From: Falsigemmobacter faecalis | GTDB lineage: Bacteria > Pseudomonadota > Alphaproteobacteria > Rhodobacterales > Rhodobacteraceae | Reading direction: 5' to 3' | NCBI RefSeq assembly: GCF_003863335.1 | Contig: NZ_RRAZ01000012.1 | Location: 1 to 64,000 of the forward strand | DNA length: 64,000 bases | In this document: positions 1 through 7,496 of the stretch, in pieces | How positions within the stretch are numbered: the stretch's first letter is position 1 | How the letters are laid out: every line of letters starts with the position of its first letter | The notes under the pieces: generated by a model | Told to the model about the DNA's origin: nothing | Databases searched by the model: none | What the model saw: the letters and a program-made list of their open reading frames with translations, nothing else | Made by a program: the position numbers and the translations under genes

Positions 1-45
1 TCCTGCGTCCTGCGTCCTGCGTCCTGCGTCCTGCGTCCTGCGTCC
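1..45. repeat. 7-bp tandem repeat at window edge
   Basis: Six perfect head-to-tail copies of TCCTGCG occupy bases 1-42, followed by a partial copy (TCC). The array may continue to the left of the window, so the true copy number is unknown. No gene reads through it here. The rest of 46-275 shows no convincing gene. Confidence 0.9.
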
Positions 46-275
46 CGGGCCGTGTTTAATTATGCGCCGAAGGGCCAGCTCTCCGGCTGGGGTTTTGCGC
101 GGCGCAGGCCCTGCGCTGACCGCAGTGCTGCCGCTCATCGCTACGAAGACGGGGGGCGGAGGTTGTGGGGGACAGGCTGTGTCAAATCTGTGCAAAAATA
201 TGCAGAGCGGCGTGCATTTTTCGCATTCGCCCCATTGCGCCCGCCTGGCGTTGCCCTTAGACACCCTCTCACAGC

Positions 276-352
276 GCGGTTGTAGCTCAGTTGGTTAGAG
301 TACCGGCCTGTCACGCCGGGGGTCGCGGGTTCGAGCCCCGTCAACCGCGCCA
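276..352 (+). tRNA. tRNA-Asp (GTC)
   Basis: A 77-nt cloverleaf with encoded CCA. The acceptor GCGGTTG (276-282) pairs with CAACCGC (342-348), then discriminator G and CCA (350-352). The anticodon loop holds GTC at 310-312, flanked by stem CCGGC/GCCGG. The T arm is GCGGG-TTCGAGC-CCCGT. The anticodon and the general similarity to bacterial tRNA-Asp give the identity. A rho-independent terminator follows immediately. An identical tRNA lies at 503-579. Confidence 0.97.
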
Positions 353-357
353 CGCTC

Positions 358-389
358 AAAACGCCCTCAGGTTTTCCTGAGGGCGTTTT
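358..389 (+). terminator. Terminator of first tRNA-Asp
   Basis: Perfect hairpin AAAACGCCCTCAGG, TTTT loop, then its exact complement ending in TTTT, six bases after the tRNA CCA. The identical hairpin follows the second tRNA. Confidence 0.93.
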
Positions 390-502
390 GCGTTTCATCC
401 ATCACATTAAAGACGCCCCGCAGTATTTTGAAAAATATATCAAAATCCTGCTGATAGCGCATTGACGCCACCGGCCGCTGTCCGTAAATATCCCCGCATA
501 GC

Positions 503-579
503 GCGGTTGTAGCTCAGTTGGTTAGAGTACCGGCCTGTCACGCCGGGGGTCGCGGGTTCGAGCCCCGTCAACCGCGCCA
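503..579 (+). tRNA. tRNA-Asp (GTC), second copy
   Basis: Sequence-identical to the tRNA at 276-352, offset by 227 bases, with anticodon GTC at 537-539 and encoded CCA at 577-579. The two bases before each tRNA (GC) also match. It is followed by the same terminator hairpin, so tRNA plus terminator appear to have duplicated as a unit. The spacer before it (390-502) is unrelated to the sequence before copy one and holds no gene. Confidence 0.97.
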
Positions 580-584
580 CTTTC

Positions 585-616
585 AAAACGCCCTCAGGTT
601 TTCCTGAGGGCGTTTT
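585..616 (+). terminator. Terminator of second tRNA-Asp
   Basis: Same 14-bp stem and TTTT loop as the hairpin at 358-389, ending in TTTT. Confidence 0.93.
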
Positions 617-719
617 GCGTTTCCCGTCTGTGTTGAAAATCAGCCTGGTTCCGCGCGACGGAAGTGGCCGCAGGGGACGTTCTACTTTCAGATCCGGTTG
701 AGATCTGAAGGAGATCACG

Positions 720-1112
720 ATGAAAGCTGCACTCGCTCTGGCCCTCTGTGCCGCCCTCGCTTTGCCCGCTGTGCCAGCCATGGCCTGGCAGGCCCCGCGA
801 CCGGTCGCTCCGCAGGCGCATCATCAGCCGCATTCGAAGCCGCTGCCGCCGCGCCCGCAGCTGCAGCCCGTGAGGCCGCATCACGCGGCGCGTCCGCAGC
901 CGGGGCGTCCGATGGAAAAGGCACCGCGTGCGCCGCGGATCGGAGAGTACCTGCGCGAGGCGCGTCCCTTCCGCCCGACGCCGGGCCCGCGCTTTCGCGC
1001 CCCGCCGCGCGGTCAGGAATACCGGGTGGCCAATGACCACCTGGTGCTGGTGAACAGCCGGACCCTGCAGGTGGTCGCGGTGGTGGGGCTTCTCTCCGCG
1101 CTGCTGCGCTAA
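720..1112 (+). CDS. Secreted RcnB-like small protein
   Basis: 130 residues. An AAGGA ribosome-binding site sits 7 bases before the ATG. Residues 1-22 form a signal peptide ending near PAMA-W, so the product is probably periplasmic. The middle (about 23-95) is low-complexity, rich in Pro, Arg, His and Gln. The last 35 residues (GQEYRVANDHLVLVNSRT onward) resemble the conserved tail of the RcnB/YohN family, whose E. coli member modulates nickel/cobalt efflux. The family link rests on that short tail only. His-rich content could suit metal binding, but this is inference. It stands alone, with a convergent gene downstream. Confidence 0.6.
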   Translation: MKAALALALCAALALPAVPAMAWQAPRPVAPQAHHQPHSKPLPPRPQLQPVRPHHAARPQPGRPMEKAPRAPRIGEYLREARPFRPTPGPRFRAPPRGQEYRVANDHLVLVNSRTLQVVAVVGLLSALLR

Positions 1113-1131
1113 GGACCTGCGGCGCTGCAGA

Positions 1132-1728
1132 TCAGCTCTGCAGTGCCGCTCCGGTCTTTTTGCGGGAGGCGGGGGCGGCAAGCTCGGTGAAACTGCGTCC
1201 CGTCAGCGCTTCTGCCTTCAGAACCACCATGGCGGCGGCGCGGGCATCTTCGCCTGCGTCGTGGTGGTTGAACTGCAGATTAAGCTGTGTTTTCAGATGC
1301 CCCAGCCCATGCCCGCCCGCGCCTTTAAACTCAGGCCAGGCGGCGCGGGCCACGCGGACGCTGTCGATCCAGGACCAGTCCGGCGCGTCAATCCGGTTGC
1401 TGCGGCAGGCGGCATGGATCGCGCCGCGGTCAAAGTTTGAATGCTGGACCAGCGTGACCTGCGACAGCAGCGGCGACAGGCGGTGCAACAGTGGCGCAAA
1501 GGTCGCAGCCCCCGCGACCGTCTCTGCGCTGATGCCATGCAGCCGGGTGTTGAACGAGGAAAAGTAATCGCGCGGGTCCACATAGCAGACCCAGGTCGCG
1601 ATGCTGCCATCAAAACCCACCCCCGCCAGACCGATCTGGCAGATGCTGGCGCAGTCAGAATTCGCCGTCTCAACATCCAGCGCGATAAAGCGGTAGCTGC
1701 GGGCAGAAAACGCGCTGAAACCGCTCAT
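1132..1728 (-). CDS. DEDDh-family 3'-5' exonuclease (DnaQ-like)
   Basis: 198 residues with the three exonuclease motifs of the DnaQ/epsilon superfamily: ExoI DVET near residue 18, ExoII around HSNFD (about 97-101), and ExoIII HHDAGEDA near 155, which supplies the His and Asp of the DEDDh type. It is a stand-alone exonuclease domain, so it is probably a repair or RNA/DNA-trimming nuclease rather than the polymerase III proofreading subunit. The ATG overlaps the stop codon of the upstream sirtuin gene by four bases (ATGA), which implies translational coupling. The exact substrate cannot be told from sequence. Confidence 0.88.
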   Translation of the reverse strand: MSGFSAFSARSYRFIALDVETANSDCASICQIGLAGVGFDGSIATWVCYVDPRDYFSSFNTRLHGISAETVAGAATFAPLLHRLSPLLSQVTLVQHSNFDRGAIHAACRSNRIDAPDWSWIDSVRVARAAWPEFKGAGGHGLGHLKTQLNLQFNHHDAGEDARAAAMVVLKAEALTGRSFTELAAPASRKKTGAALQS

Positions 1729-2429
1729 GCGGTGCCCAGCTTCTGGCGCAGCGCGCGCAGCATCTCAGGCACCTGCTCTCCGGCGCGGCCCTGGAAAAAG
1801 CGCTGAAAATCGCGGTGGTTCTCGGGCGGGTCCAGGTTCACCAGCCAGCTTTCCGCGCCGTAATGGCGCGCAAGCTCGGCAAAACCTGCGGCGGGATAAA
1901 CATTCCCCGAAGTCCCGATGGCGATGAAAAGCGAGCAGTCAGAGAGCGCGCTTTGGATCTGCTCCATAAAACAGGGCATCTCTCCGAAAAAAACGATGTC
2001 GGGGCGCAGACGGCCCGTGCCGCAGTCAGGGCAGGGGATATCCGGGGTGCTGTCGCCCGGGAAGCGCTGACGGTGGTCGCAGCGGCTGCATTTCAGGCTG
2101 AGAAGCTCGCCATGGATATGCAAAAGCCCGGTCTGGCCCGCGCGTTCATGCAGATCATCGACATTCTGGGTGATGACCAGCAGGTCGCCGGGGATTTCTG
2201 CGGCGAACTCTGCCAGCGCCAGATGGGCGGCATTGGGCGCAACACCGGCCAGGGCCGCGCGGCGTTTGTTGTAGAACTCATGCACCAGCGCCGGATTGCG
2301 GCTCAGGGCTTCGGGCGTGCAGACATCTTCGATGCGGTGCTGCGCCCAGAGACCATCCTCAGACCGAAAGGTCTCAAGTCCGCTTTCCGCAGAAATTCCG
2401 GCTCCGGTCAGAATGACGACTTCGGGCAT
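1725..2429 (-). CDS. cobB: NAD-dependent protein deacylase, sirtuin CobB
   Basis: 234 residues. It has the sirtuin signature GAGISAESGLETFR (about 9-22), TQNVDD (87-92), the catalytic His106 in HGE, and a zinc site from C114/C117 and C133/C136. Y53 and R56 (FYNKR) match the Tyr-x-x-Arg pair that class III sirtuins use to bind succinyl/malonyl-lysine, so desuccinylase activity is plausible beside deacetylation. The chosen ATG (2429) has AAAGGAG five bases upstream; an in-frame ATG 15 bases earlier has no such site. The exonuclease gene overlaps its stop codon. Confidence 0.95.
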   Translation of the reverse strand: MPEVVILTGAGISAESGLETFRSEDGLWAQHRIEDVCTPEALSRNPALVHEFYNKRRAALAGVAPNAAHLALAEFAAEIPGDLLVITQNVDDLHERAGQTGLLHIHGELLSLKCSRCDHRQRFPGDSTPDIPCPDCGTGRLRPDIVFFGEMPCFMEQIQSALSDCSLFIAIGTSGNVYPAAGFAELARHYGAESWLVNLDPPENHRDFQRFFQGRAGEQVPEMLRALRQKLGTA

Positions 2430-2866
2430 GGCGGCTCCTTTCATTTGTGCCTTTGTGCCATGACCCGCGCTCTGAGGCGAGGCACCTCAGAGCGCGATTG
2501 GGGTCCCGGCAGCCCCGGCGCGATTCGCGGCAGGCGCTGTGACGCACCGCAGCCTTGCGATGCCCGCAGGTCCGCTCTGACGAAGGCGCAGCAGGCGCTC
2601 ACGTGGGTGTGATCGCAGTGGTGTGCAATGGCATACCGGCGACATTTCCTGTCGCTGCCCGGGGGTTATGCGCAAGTTCCTGACCCGGCCTGCCCCCGCG
2701 GGCTGCGACATAATAAGCAGCCGTCTTGCACCGGCTTGCACCAATCCCGACTTGGGTTTCAAACCGGCGCATCCCGCAAGGACGCGAGATCCGAGACAGC
2801 CGGTTTTCTGCCCCGCTCACGGGGTGTGACTGACTGACCGGCTTGTTGTGACTCTGGAGAACAGAC
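2430..2866. other. Intergenic region, no gene seen
   Basis: 437 bases between the divergent cobB and pseudoazurin genes. No ORF here has a ribosome-binding site and recognisable protein together. It contains an 11-bp palindrome GGTTTCAAACC (2755-2765) and a close direct repeat of CTTGCACC around 2724-2742. It should hold both promoters, but I cannot place them confidently, and I see no FNR-type box here. Confidence 0.6.
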
Positions 2867-3304
2867 ATGAAAAAATCCTTCCTCGCCGTGGCTTCGGCCC
2901 TGGTCCTCGGCCTGACCGCTCCGGCATTTGCTGCTGAGCACGAAGTGAAAATGCTCAACAAAGGCGAGACCGGCACCATGGTCTTTGAGCCGGCTTTCAT
3001 CAAAGCTGAGCCGGGCGACGTCATTAAGTTCATCGCTGAAGACAAAAGCCACAACGTCGAAAGCATCGCCGGCATGCTGCCGGAAGGTGTTGAGAAGTTC
3101 AAAAGCAAGATGAACGAAGACTTTGAGCTGACCGTCACCGAGCCGGGCGTTTACGGTGTGAAATGCACCCCGCACTTCTCGATGGGCATGGTTGCGCTGA
3201 TCCAGGTTGGCGATGCTCCGGCAAACCTCGAAGAAGCTAAAGCTGCGAAAACCAACAAAAAATCGGCTGAGCGTTTCGAAGCTGCCTTCGCTCAGGTGCA
3301 GTAA
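2867..3304 (+). CDS. Pseudoazurin (blue copper protein)
   Basis: 145 residues. A Sec signal peptide (1-22, cleaved near AFA-A) sends it to the periplasm. The type-1 copper ligands are all present at family spacing: H62 (SHNV), C100, H103 and M108 (CTPHFSMGM). Pseudoazurins carry electrons from cytochromes to copper nitrite reductase or nitrous oxide reductase, so the host probably denitrifies in part. No reductase genes lie in this window. The gene has its own terminator at 3403-3438 and is followed by an FNR-box unit. Codon use leans towards A/T-ending codons compared with neighbours, as in a highly expressed gene. Confidence 0.96.
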   Translation: MKKSFLAVASALVLGLTAPAFAAEHEVKMLNKGETGTMVFEPAFIKAEPGDVIKFIAEDKSHNVESIAGMLPEGVEKFKSKMNEDFELTVTEPGVYGVKCTPHFSMGMVALIQVGDAPANLEEAKAAKTNKKSAERFEAAFAQVQ

Positions 3305-3402
3305 TTCCGGCGCGGCGTGACCGGCTCCTTTCGGGGAGTTGGTCCCGCCCCGGTATCTCCGCCCCCCGCCTGCTTCCCCCTTGAGCGGTGTGGCGGATGT
3401 GA

Positions 3403-3438
3403 CGGCCCTGTCCCTCCCCGGGCAGGGCCGTTTTATTT
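3403..3438 (+). terminator. Terminator after pseudoazurin
   Basis: CGGCCCTG pairs with CAGGGCCG across a 12-base loop and is followed by TTTTATTTT. It separates pseudoazurin from the DUF6455 unit. Confidence 0.88.
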
Positions 3439-3467
3439 TGTCCAAAACCTGCATTTATGTAAAAAGT

Positions 3468-3481
3468 TTGATCAAGATCAA
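3468..3481 (+). promoter_or_regulatory. FNR/FnrL-type operator
   Basis: TTGATCAAGATCAA is a perfect match to the FNR-family half-site pattern TTGAT-N4-ATCAA. It lies 42 bases before the DUF6455 ATG and after the pseudoazurin terminator, so it most likely regulates the downstream gene. Oxygen-dependent control is inferred from the motif. NnrR/DNR-type regulators use similar boxes. Confidence 0.85.
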
Positions 3482-3522
3482 AGTTTTAGCACTCGGGGCC
3501 CTGTAGCTCACAGGTCAGACTG

Positions 3523-3795
3523 ATGTGCAGGTACCTGATGAAACTCTTTCGCCGTCCCGACAATGATGTCCGTATGAACCGTATGGCGAAGGCCGTTGGC
3601 CTGGATCTGCAGGTGGAGGCGCAGCAGGGTCGGCTTGCGCCCGCCGAACTGCGGCTGGCCTCGCATCGCTGTGGCGAATGCGGCGGAGAGCTGGAATGCC
3701 GCATCTGGCTTCAGGCCCGTCAGGATCAGGCCGCAAATCCCCCGGGCTATTGCCCCAATACATCCCTTTACAGAGATCTGAAGTCCGACGGCTGA
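3523..3795 (+). CDS. DUF6455 family protein, FNR-box controlled
   Basis: 90 residues of unknown function. The layout fits DUF6455: an N-terminal helix (MAKAVGLDL), a LAPAELRLA segment, then Cys residues at CGECGGELEC and a terminal PGYCPNTSLY. The four cysteines could bind metal or haem-related ligands, but this is not shown. Two in-frame ATGs (3523 and 3538) both have weak ribosome-binding sites, so the start is uncertain. The FNR-type box upstream suggests expression at low oxygen. The nitrilase gene begins 92 bases later and could be cotranscribed. Confidence 0.8.
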   Translation: MCRYLMKLFRRPDNDVRMNRMAKAVGLDLQVEAQQGRLAPAELRLASHRCGECGGELECRIWLQARQDQAANPPGYCPNTSLYRDLKSDG

Positions 3796-3887
3796 GGCGG
3801 GCAGGCGACAAAGCTCTTGTCACCGCGCGGCTTTCCCCGTTCCATCCTTTCCATCGCTGCCAGGGAGGGCAGCAGGGGAGGAATGGA

Positions 3888-4817
3888 ATGACGGAGAAGG
3901 TTCGGGTGGCTGTGGCGCAGATCGCGGCATATCCTGAGGATTCGGTGGCGACTGCAGAAAAGGTCGTCACCACCCTGCGCGAGGCCGCAGCTGGTGGCGC
4001 GCGTCTGGTGGTGTTTCCGGAGGCGCTGCTTGGCGGCTATCCCAAGGGGGCCTCATTCGGCGCCCCCATCGGCATGCGCCGCCCCGAGGGGCGCGAGGCT
4101 TACCGCCGCTATCATGCCGCCGCGATTGATCTCGACGGGCCTGAGGTCGGGATGATCGCCGCGGTCACCGCCGAGACCGGCCAGTTCGTCGTCATCGGCG
4201 TGATCGAGCGGGACGGTGGCACCGTCTATTGCACGGCGCTTTATTTTGACGGCGAAAAGGGGCTGGTGGGCAAGCACCGCAAGCTGATGCCCACGGCGGC
4301 AGAGCGGCTGATCTGGGGCTTTGGCGATGGCTCAACCCTGCCGGTCTTTGAGACGCCTTATGGCACCGTGGGGGCGGTGATCTGCTGGGAAAACTATATG
4401 CCCGCGCTCAGGATGTATATGTATCATCAGGGCGTTACGATCTATTGCGCGCCGACGGCGGATGATCGTGACACCTGGATCCCCAGCATGCAGCATATCG
4501 CCATGGAGGGGCGCTGCTTTGTGCTGACCGCCTGTCAGCATATCACCCGCAAAGCCTATGCCGGAGATCATGAGAGCGCGCTTGGCGATGATCCGGATCT
4601 GGTGATGATGCGCGGCGGCTCGGCGATCATCTCGCCGCTGGGGCAGGTGCTGGCGGGCCCGGATTTCGCGGGCGAGACGGTGCTTTACGCCGATCTGGAC
4701 ATGGGCGAGATCGCGCGCGGCAAATATGACTTTGACGCGACCGGGCATTATTCGCGCCCCGATGTGTTCCAGCTCAGCGTCGACACCCGGCCCAAACGTG
4801 CGGTCAGCACGATCTGA
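3888..4817 (+). CDS. Nitrilase (carbon-nitrogen hydrolase)
   Basis: 309 residues with the complete catalytic triad of the nitrilase branch: E45 (FPEALLGGYPKG), K132 (GKHRKL) and C166 (ICWENYMP). The CWENYMP context and the LMPTAAERLIWGFGDGS stretch are typical of true nitrilases and cyanide-degrading relatives rather than amidases. Expected chemistry is hydrolysis of a nitrile to acid and ammonia in the cytoplasm; the natural substrate cannot be read. A strong site (GGGGAGGA) precedes the chosen ATG, while upstream in-frame codons overlap the DUF6455 gene. It converges on the oxidoreductase gene 15 bases downstream. Confidence 0.93.
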   Translation: MTEKVRVAVAQIAAYPEDSVATAEKVVTTLREAAAGGARLVVFPEALLGGYPKGASFGAPIGMRRPEGREAYRRYHAAAIDLDGPEVGMIAAVTAETGQFVVIGVIERDGGTVYCTALYFDGEKGLVGKHRKLMPTAAERLIWGFGDGSTLPVFETPYGTVGAVICWENYMPALRMYMYHQGVTIYCAPTADDRDTWIPSMQHIAMEGRCFVLTACQHITRKAYAGDHESALGDDPDLVMMRGGSAIISPLGQVLAGPDFAGETVLYADLDMGEIARGKYDFDATGHYSRPDVFQLSVDTRPKRAVSTI

Positions 4818-4832
4818 GCCGGGGCGTTCTTC

Positions 4833-5855
4833 TCAGGCGGGCAGGGCCCAGGCCGCGGGGATGGCATCGCGGCCTTCAAAGATCAGGTCACACAGCAGCC
4901 CTGCCGCCAGCGGGGCCATGGCAAAGCCGGTCTTGAAGCCGCCATTGGCGATATAATGCCCCTCCCGCCCCGGCCAGGGCGCAAGGCAGACCGTGCGCGT
5001 CGCAGCGCGCGGTCGCTCTCCGGCCCAGCGGCTTATGACCCGCGCGTCTTTCAGCGCAGGCAGGGTCTGAACCGCCAGTTCCAGCAGCGCCTCAAGCCGG
5101 GCATCGGTGCTCTCAGGATCGTCGTAATCGCGCTCTGAGGTGGAGCCGAGACCGGTGGTGCCATCGGCGTGAAAGACGAGGTGCAGCCCCGGCGCATAGA
5201 CCTGCGGTGCCTCCGGGGCAGAGAAGGCCAGCAGCGCCGCCTGACCCTTTTCACCGCGCCCGATGGGGCGGCCGAAGGTCTCTGAAAGCTCTCGCAGCCC
5301 CGCCGCGCCGGTGGCATGGACCACCGTCCCGCGCAGATCACCCGTGCGCAGCACCTCACCGCCCAGACGGGTCAGCGCCGCCACCAGGGCAGGAACCGCC
5401 ATGCGGGGATGGATGCGCGCCGTCAGATCATCTTGCGCCACCAGCCCCGTGGGGCTTTGCGGATCAAGCGGGCGACCGGCCTCGCGCACAAACCAGCGCG
5501 CCTGCCCCTGCCAGAGGCTCTCTGCCTCAAGCGCGCGCGCCTGCGCCAGTTCCACCGCGCGGGCGTCCTTCAGCGGTTGCACCCGGCCGGTGCGCGCCCA
5601 GCCCGCAGGCTGACCACCCGCCGCTTCGACACCGCGCCAGAACGCTCCGGCCGAAAGCAGCGCCTGCAGCTGCAGCGCTTTGGCGGGTTTCCAGTTTTCC
5701 GGGGCATGGGGGGCCAGTGCGCCCACGACGCCGCCGGAGGCCCCGGCTCCGGGGCCATGGGGGTCGATGACCTGCACTCTGGCGCCGCGCTTTGCTGCTT
5801 CATATGCCACCGAAAGGCCGAAGATTCCGGCACCAAGAACAGTCAGATCGGTCAT
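4833..5855 (-). CDS. FAD-dependent oxidoreductase, MnmC C-half-like
   Basis: 340 residues of the DAO family. A Rossmann FAD motif (VLGAGIFGLSVAYEAAKRG) starts at residue 5, and the C-terminal YIANGGFKTGFAMAPLAA region closes the FAD site. It is divergent, 86 bases away, from a methyltransferase matching the other half of MnmC. In E. coli, MnmC fuses a methyltransferase to an FAD domain that removes the carboxymethyl group of cmnm5(s2)U34. Context therefore suggests a split MnmC oxidoreductase. It could instead be a D-amino-acid or glycine oxidase-like enzyme. The ATG at 5855 begins the FAD motif directly; longer starts overlap the divergent promoter region. Confidence 0.78.
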   Translation of the reverse strand: MTDLTVLGAGIFGLSVAYEAAKRGARVQVIDPHGPGAGASGGVVGALAPHAPENWKPAKALQLQALLSAGAFWRGVEAAGGQPAGWARTGRVQPLKDARAVELAQARALEAESLWQGQARWFVREAGRPLDPQSPTGLVAQDDLTARIHPRMAVPALVAALTRLGGEVLRTGDLRGTVVHATGAAGLRELSETFGRPIGRGEKGQAALLAFSAPEAPQVYAPGLHLVFHADGTTGLGSTSERDYDDPESTDARLEALLELAVQTLPALKDARVISRWAGERPRAATRTVCLAPWPGREGHYIANGGFKTGFAMAPLAAGLLCDLIFEGRDAIPAAWALPA

Positions 5856-5941
5856 GGCTTGCCTTTGTTCACAGAGGGGCAGAGAAGTGCAGAGACTGCG
5901 CCGCAATTTCGGCGCGCAGCCAGTTGAGGACAAGAGGAAAG

Positions 5942-6616
5942 ATGACCGCAGGCAGCACTTCGGGTCTTGAGTGGAAAGAGGGCGATGTGCCCGTCTCGCT
6001 GCGGTTTGACGACCCCTATTTCAGCCTTGGAAATGGCCTTGCCGAGACGCGGCATGTGTTTCTGGGCGGCAATGATCTGCCCGCGCGGTTTCGCGATGGC
6101 TTCGGGATTGCGGAGCTGGGCTTTGGCACCGGGCTGAATATGCTGGCGACCTGGATTGCGCTGCGCGATCACGGCTTTCAGGGCGAGATGAACTACACCA
6201 GCTTTGAGGGCTATCCGCTGGAAGCGGAGGAGATTGACCGCGCACTCCGCGCCTTCCCCGAGGCCCATGCGGTGGCCGCCCCCTTCCTTGAGCAATGGGC
6301 CGCAGGCGCGCGGGTCATCACCCTGCCGGGGCTGCGGGCCGAGATCGTGATCGGCGATGTGCGCGAAACGCTGCCCGCCTGGTCCGGGCGCGCGGATGCC
6401 TGGTATCTGGATGGCTTTTCGCCTGCGAAAAATCCCGAGATGTGGGGCGCGGATCTGATGGCCGAAGTCGGGGCCCATACCGCCCCGGGCGGCAGCTTTG
6501 CCACCTATACCGCCGCGGGCCATGTGCGCCGCGCTCTGGGGGAGGCGGGCTTTGCGGTCGAGCGGGCCCCTGGCTTTGGCTACAAGCGCCATATGAGCCG
6601 CGGGGTCCGCAGCTGA
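5942..6616 (+). CDS. mnmD: tRNA 5-methylaminomethyl-uridine methyltransferase MnmD-like
   Basis: 224 residues of the DUF752/MnmC methyltransferase family. The SAM-binding motif is ELGFGTGLN (about 58-66), and the family motif AWYLDGFSPAKNPEMWG lies near 150-166. The enzyme should methylate nm5(s2)U34 to mnm5(s2)U34 in tRNA wobble positions. It is a stand-alone methyltransferase without the fused FAD domain of E. coli MnmC; a candidate partner is divergent. AGAGGAAA precedes the ATG. The next gene starts one base after the stop codon, so it probably heads an operon with the two transporters. Confidence 0.9.
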   Translation: MTAGSTSGLEWKEGDVPVSLRFDDPYFSLGNGLAETRHVFLGGNDLPARFRDGFGIAELGFGTGLNMLATWIALRDHGFQGEMNYTSFEGYPLEAEEIDRALRAFPEAHAVAAPFLEQWAAGARVITLPGLRAEIVIGDVRETLPAWSGRADAWYLDGFSPAKNPEMWGADLMAEVGAHTAPGGSFATYTAAGHVRRALGEAGFAVERAPGFGYKRHMSRGVRS

Positions 6617-6617
6617 G

Positions 6618-7493
6618 ATGAGCGCCAGCGACAATCGCGCCGGGATCTGGCTGATGGTGGTGGGCGTTGCGGCCTTCACCGTTCAGGACGGATTGTCGCG
6701 CTATCTGGCGGGTCAAACCACGGTCTGGTTCACCATCATGCTGCGCTATTGGTTCTTCGCAGCTTTTGTTCTGCTGATGGCCTGGCGCAAGCCTGAGGGG
6801 TTTCGTGCCGCCGTTTCGCTGCGCCGCCCCGGTCTGCATCTGTCGCGGGCTGTGCTGCATGTGGCGGAGATCCTGGTGATCGTGCTCAGCTTTACGCTGA
6901 TCGGGCTGATCAATACCCATGCCGTCTTTCAGATCTGCCCGCTGCTGGTGGCAGCGCTTGCCGGGCCGGTGCTGGGAGAGCGGGTGTCGGTCTCGCAGTG
7001 GATGGCGATCGGGGCGGGGTTCTGCGGCATCCTGCTGATCCTGCGGCCGGGCTCGGATCTCTTCTCTGCTCTGGCGCTGCTGCCGCTGCTGGCGGCGGTT
7101 CTTTTCGCGCTTTATACCGTGCTGACGCGGCTCGCGACGCGGCAGGAGGGGGCTTTTGTTTCGTTCTTCTGGTCGGGCATCCTTGGCGCGGGTCTGATGA
7201 CACTGGGCGGGATCTGGTTCCGCGAGCCGATGCCCGCCACGCAATGGGGGCTGACCGTGGCCAACGGGGCGGTGGCCATCCTTGCCAACTGGCTGATCAT
7301 CCGCTGCTATACCAAAGCGGAGGCCAATGTCGTGCAGCCCTTTGCCTATCTGCAACTGGTCTTTGTGACGATCATGGGGATCCTCGTCTTCCGTGAACCC
7401 GTTGAATTTATGACCCTGGTCGGGGCAGGCGTCATCGTGCTGGCAGGTCTGAGCACGCTGATCCGGGTGAGACCCGGCAAAATCGGAAACTGA
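6618..7493 (+). CDS. EamA/DMT family transporter
   Basis: 291 residues with about ten hydrophobic segments and two EamA repeats, the usual size for drug/metabolite exporters of the DMT superfamily. The first repeat begins FTVQDGLSRYLAGQ. The second ends with a Pro-containing helix (VEFMTLVGAGVIVLAGL). The substrate is unknown. The start lies one base after mnmD, and the next gene, a paralogue, follows four bases after the stop. The pair shares landmarks such as LIGLINTHA and VVQPFAYLQLVFV / VIQPFAYTQLVFV, which points to a tandem duplication. Confidence 0.9.
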   Translation: MSASDNRAGIWLMVVGVAAFTVQDGLSRYLAGQTTVWFTIMLRYWFFAAFVLLMAWRKPEGFRAAVSLRRPGLHLSRAVLHVAEILVIVLSFTLIGLINTHAVFQICPLLVAALAGPVLGERVSVSQWMAIGAGFCGILLILRPGSDLFSALALLPLLAAVLFALYTVLTRLATRQEGAFVSFFWSGILGAGLMTLGGIWFREPMPATQWGLTVANGAVAILANWLIIRCYTKAEANVVQPFAYLQLVFVTIMGILVFREPVEFMTLVGAGVIVLAGLSTLIRVRPGKIGN

Positions 7494-7496
7494 GAC

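Noticed and set aside
1-45. Possible CRISPR at the left edge
   Set aside because: Copies are contiguous 7-mers without spacers; this is a simple tandem repeat.
2755-2765. GGTTTCAAACC palindrome before pseudoazurin
   Set aside because: Not a match to FNR, NnrR or other operators I can name; too short to call a site.
2623-2837. Two overlapping short frames (68-69 codons) in the cobB-pseudoazurin spacer
   Set aside because: No ribosome-binding site, Pro/Arg-rich low-complexity products, no recognisable fold.
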